Assembly: GCA_963664665.2 (NCBI GenBank)
Contig: CAXXMH010000004.1
Location: forward strand, 248,001 to 312,000
Length of the DNA stretch: 64,000 nucleotides
Source of the DNA: Bin55 sp963664665
Lineage (GTDB): Bacteria; Pseudomonadota; Gammaproteobacteria; Pseudomonadales; Azotimanducaceae
Reading direction: 5' to 3'
This document shows positions 61,583 through 64,000 of the stretch, piece by piece. Every line of letters starts with the position of its first letter. The stretch's first letter is position 1. Below the pieces are notes generated by a model. That model was not told where the DNA came from. It searched no databases and was given only the letters and a program-made list of their open reading frames with translations. The translations under genes and the position numbers were made by a program.

Positions 61583-62907
61583 GTCGGGGAATAGTCACCG
61601 TCGTAGTTGCGTAGTCGGACTCTCGCAGCTTCAGCATGGGCATGTAAACCTTCAGCTTCAGCGAGTCGACTGGCGACACGGCCGAGTGCGTCGGCACCGG
61701 ACTCCGTGATATCGATGATTGATGTACGCTTCATGAAATCATGGACGCTTAGCACGGATGCATAACGAGCGGTGCCGAACGTTGGCAATACGTGACTCGG
61801 TCCAGCAACGTAGTCTCCAAATGTCTCCGCGCTGAATTGCCCTACGAAAATAGCGCCAGCATGTTTGACGTTTGTCGTGTGATCGCGAGCGTTTCTAATA
61901 GCGAGTTGCAAGTGCTCCGGTGCCACCCGATTAGAGATGCTGATGGCTTCATCAATTGACTTCGTACGGATGAACGCGCCACGTTGTGCAAGAGATTTCT
62001 GAATGATTTCCGCGCGCGGAGCAGATTCGAGATGGATTTCGATTTGTGCGGCGACATCGTCCAAGTATTGAGGAGAAGGGCTCACCAAGATTGCTTGTGC
62101 GCTTGCGTCGTGCTCAGCTTGCGACATCAAATCCCACGCAGTCCAAGATGGATCCACTGAGCCATCCGCGATCACCAAGATTTCGCTAGGCCCCGCAATA
62201 GACTCGATTCCCACTGGACCGAATACAAGCTTTTTCGCTGCCGCTACCCAGTCCCCGCCGGGGCCTACAATCTTGTCGACGGCAGGTACCGTGTCTGTTC
62301 CGAAGGCCATTGCGGCGATTGCTTGGGCACCGCCGATCCCCAAAGCAAACGTAGGTTCTACGAGATGCAGTGCGGCCAGGATGTGGTCGCTGACTTCGTC
62401 GTTAGGTGTTGGTACTGCAACAATCGTTTCAGGAACCCCTGCGATCTTGGCGGGAATGAGCGTCATTAATACGGTCGACGGATAGGATGCCTGGCCACTC
62501 GGTACGTATGCACCTATCCGTGCGATTGGCGTGGTGCGGCTACCTAATCGGTTCCCATATTCATCGGTGAAATCAGAGTCTACAGGTAGCTGACGCTCAT
62601 GGTAGGTACGTATGCGGTCTGCTGCTACGCGCATCGTGTCGCGCTCGCTGATCGTTAGACGATCCCATGCTTCTGCCATTGACGCATGCGAGATCGGCAG
62701 ATCACCGGCAATACGTATGTTTCGATGGTCGAATTCGCGTGTGAAACGGACGAGAGCATCGTCACCTTCCTCGCGAATGGCACTAATAATGCGACGAGCT
62801 TCTGAAACGATTGCCGGGTTTTCTCGATTTGACCAATCGAGTAACGCCGAAAACTCCGCTTCGAATTCTGGCGTTCGTGTGTCCAGACGTCGAATAACTA
62901 TGCTCAT
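61579..62907 (-). CDS. hisD: Histidinol dehydrogenase
   Basis: 442 residues; catalyses the last two steps of histidine synthesis (histidinol to histidine, NAD+ and Zn2+). Family blocks include IGAYVPSGQASYPSTVLMTLIPAKIAGV (about residue 131), VDKIVGPGGDWVAAAKKLVFG, and IAGPSEILVIADG (about residue 238), where the zinc-binding Gln/His follow as QAEHDASAQAILV. The C-terminal zinc-ligand region is intact (AEGLHAHAEAARVRL). The last five or so residues (about DYSPT) and the stop come from IS copy 2. Its start overlaps the murA stop by 4 bp (ATGA), so both are cotranscribed. hisG, usually placed between them, is absent. Confidence 0.93.
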   Translation of the reverse strand: MSIVIRRLDTRTPEFEAEFSALLDWSNRENPAIVSEARRIISAIREEGDDALVRFTREFDHRNIRIAGDLPISHASMAEAWDRLTISERDTMRVAADRIRTYHERQLPVDSDFTDEYGNRLGSRTTPIARIGAYVPSGQASYPSTVLMTLIPAKIAGVPETIVAVPTPNDEVSDHILAALHLVEPTFALGIGGAQAIAAMAFGTDTVPAVDKIVGPGGDWVAAAKKLVFGPVGIESIAGPSEILVIADGSVDPSWTAWDLMSQAEHDASAQAILVSPSPQYLDDVAAQIEIHLESAPRAEIIQKSLAQRGAFIRTKSIDEAISISNRVAPEHLQLAIRNARDHTTNVKHAGAIFVGQFSAETFGDYVAGPSHVLPTFGTARYASVLSVHDFMKRTSIIDITESGADALGRVASRLAEAEGLHAHAEAARVRLRNYDGDYSPT

Positions 62908-64000
62908 CCGTCGTTAAACCGGTGAATATCCGCACCGACTGCGGTCAATTTCGTCTCGATGTGCTCGTAGCCTCGATCAAGGTGATAGATCCGATCGACG
63001 ATAGTTTCACCACTTGCGACCAAACCACCAATTACTAGACACGAAGAAGCGCGCAAATCGGTTGCCATGATGTTTGCTCCGCGCAAGCTTGGAACGCCCT
63101 GAATCGTTGCGGTTGTGCCATCACTTTCTATTGACGCACCAAGTCGCGAGAGCTCGGGCACGTGCATAAATCGGTTTTCGAAGATGGTCTCGGTAACTCG
63201 ACTTGTGCCATCGGCGACACAGTTTAATGCAAGGAATTGAGCCTGAAGGTCGGTAGGAACACCAGGATAGGTTGCTGTCCGAATGTCCACTGCTCGAGGT
63301 CGCTTTCCGCGGGTGTCGAGTTGGATGTAGTCACCGTCAACAGTTACCTCTGCACCGCTTTGACGCAGTTTTGCGAGGGGTGCATCCAGTAGATCGTGGC
63401 AACCGCCGTTTATCGTAATGCAGCCTCGAGTTGCTGCACCGGCTATAAGGAATGTTCCTGCTTCGATTCGATCGGGCATCAATCTCGTATCGCATCCATG
63501 CAGTGATTCCTTACCCTTGATGTGGATCACATCGGAACCTGCGCCTTCGATTTCCGCACCCATGTCATTCAACATGGCAGCAAGTGCGTGAATCTCGGGT
63601 TCTCGTGCTGCGTTTACGATCGTGGATTCACCCTCTGCGAGCGTCGTAGCCATGAGCGCATTCTGAGTTCCGGTAACTGTCGCGATATCCATATCGATTA
63701 GCGCTCCACGCAATCTGCCATCGATCTTAGCTGTGACGTAGCCCTCCTTCAATTCAATCGTTGCGCCTAGGGTTTCTAGCGCTTTCAGATGTTGATCGAT
63801 CGGTCGAGTGCCGATCGCGCAACCACCTGGAAGCGATACCTCAACGAACTGAAACCGTGCGAGTAGTGGTCCAAGCACCAGAAACGAGGCACGCATCGTT
63901 TTCACCAGATCGTATGGAGCTTTGAGGTTATTAATAGTGTCTGCCTTTACGATTACCTCGTCATCAGAACAGAACGAAGCGCTTGCCCCGAGGGCTTGCA
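62904..64000 (-). CDS. murA: UDP-N-acetylglucosamine 1-carboxyvinyltransferase, partial
   Basis: Open frame runs off the right edge, so the N-terminus is missing; about 365 residues are visible. It catalyses the first committed step of peptidoglycan synthesis, adding enolpyruvate from PEP to UDP-GlcNAc. The fosfomycin-target Cys is present in PGGCAIGTRPIDQHL. Other blocks are MRASFLVLGPLLAR, RIEAGTFLIAGAATRG, YPGVPTDLQAQFLAL and IFENRFMHVPELSRLGA. Frame continues upstream of the internal ATG at 63905 (FCSDDEVIVKADTINNLKAP), confirming a true edge truncation. Confidence 0.95.
   Translation of the reverse strand, partial: QALGASASFCSDDEVIVKADTINNLKAPYDLVKTMRASFLVLGPLLARFQFVEVSLPGGCAIGTRPIDQHLKALETLGATIELKEGYVTAKIDGRLRGALIDMDIATVTGTQNALMATTLAEGESTIVNAAREPEIHALAAMLNDMGAEIEGAGSDVIHIKGKESLHGCDTRLMPDRIEAGTFLIAGAATRGCITINGGCHDLLDAPLAKLRQSGAEVTVDGDYIQLDTRGKRPRAVDIRTATYPGVPTDLQAQFLALNCVADGTSRVTETIFENRFMHVPELSRLGASIESDGTTATIQGVPSLRGANIMATDLRASSCLVIGGLVASGETIVDRIYHLDRGYEHIETKLTAVGADIHRFNDG

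Larger units (their letters stand above)
59885..61598. mobile_element. IS200/IS605-family element, copy 2
   Basis: About 1.7 kb, same layout as copy 1. Left hairpin 59895-59914 (CCCCGTCC-TTCA-GAGCGGGG), right hairpin 61570-61589 (CCCCGTCC-TTTA-GGTCGGGG) followed by AATAGTCAC. The right end lies inside the 3' end of hisD, so the last hisD codons and its stop are element sequence. tnpA has a stop at the catalytic tyrosine, so the copy should be immobile without help. Confidence 0.88.

Overview
The window comes from a bacterial chromosome, most likely an uncultured gammaproteobacterium. The Fur protein is of the Pseudomonas type, with an HHDHMV motif and no following CxxC pair. murA next to hisD, and a ZapE gene close by, is an arrangement common in gammaproteobacteria. 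Stops and overlaps fit the standard bacterial code. The species cannot be named from the sequence. No tRNA, rRNA or CRISPR array was seen.

Layout. 0-1.5 kb: a hicB-hicA toxin-antitoxin pair and an IS30-like transposase remnant. 1.5-10.6 kb: a catabolic and transport block (acyl-CoA dehydrogenase; a coupled MaoC hydratase / CitE-type lyase / enoyl-CoA hydratase / CinA-like set; an SDR lacking the catalytic Tyr and Lys; a BCCT transporter; a PhyH dioxygenase; a gamma-glutamyltransferase). 11-15.5 kb: a DraRnl-type RNA ligase, three coupled small unknown genes, a serine hydrolase and a CysK-like enzyme. 15.8-23.7 kb: a SWIM-SNF2 helicase, an orphan HicB and a one-polypeptide restriction-modification enzyme. 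23.8-36 kb: a complete peptide-type ABC importer operon whose last gene fuses an ATPase to an SMP-30 beta-propeller, an IS200/IS605 element, an Ldh-family dehydrogenase, a double ABC ATPase and a dienelactone hydrolase.

37-56 kb is the main discovery: an NHLP-type RiPP (ribosomally made, modified peptide) cluster. A short precursor gene on the + strand has its own ribosome site and a strong terminator. It encodes a nitrile-hydratase-like leader ending in an AG site, followed by a core of only five residues, LCCCW. Around it, all on the - strand, lie a flavin-dependent tryptophan-halogenase homologue, an unknown 372-residue protein, a Rieske oxygenase interrupted by one in-frame TGA, a fused E1-like/YcaO cyclodehydratase, an AlkB-type membrane hydroxylase fused to a degenerate GlnE-like domain, an NHLP leader fused to a terpene-cyclase-like alpha-toroid (split by an IS110/IS1111 insertion), and the NHLM export set (C39 peptidase-ABC, second ABC, short HlyD). 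A divergent fur gene follows. The simplest reading is a tiny peptide whose three cysteines become thiazolines and whose C-terminal Trp is halogenated or oxidised. Two tailoring genes look broken in this genome, so the pathway may be decaying here.

56-64 kb: a PQQ dehydrogenase with an N-terminal haem site, zapE, a second IS200/IS605 copy that supplies the last codons of hisD, then hisD and a partial murA running off the edge. In both IS200/IS605 copies the TnpA transposase is broken (a frameshift in one, a stop exactly at the catalytic tyrosine in the other) while TnpB keeps all its catalytic residues.
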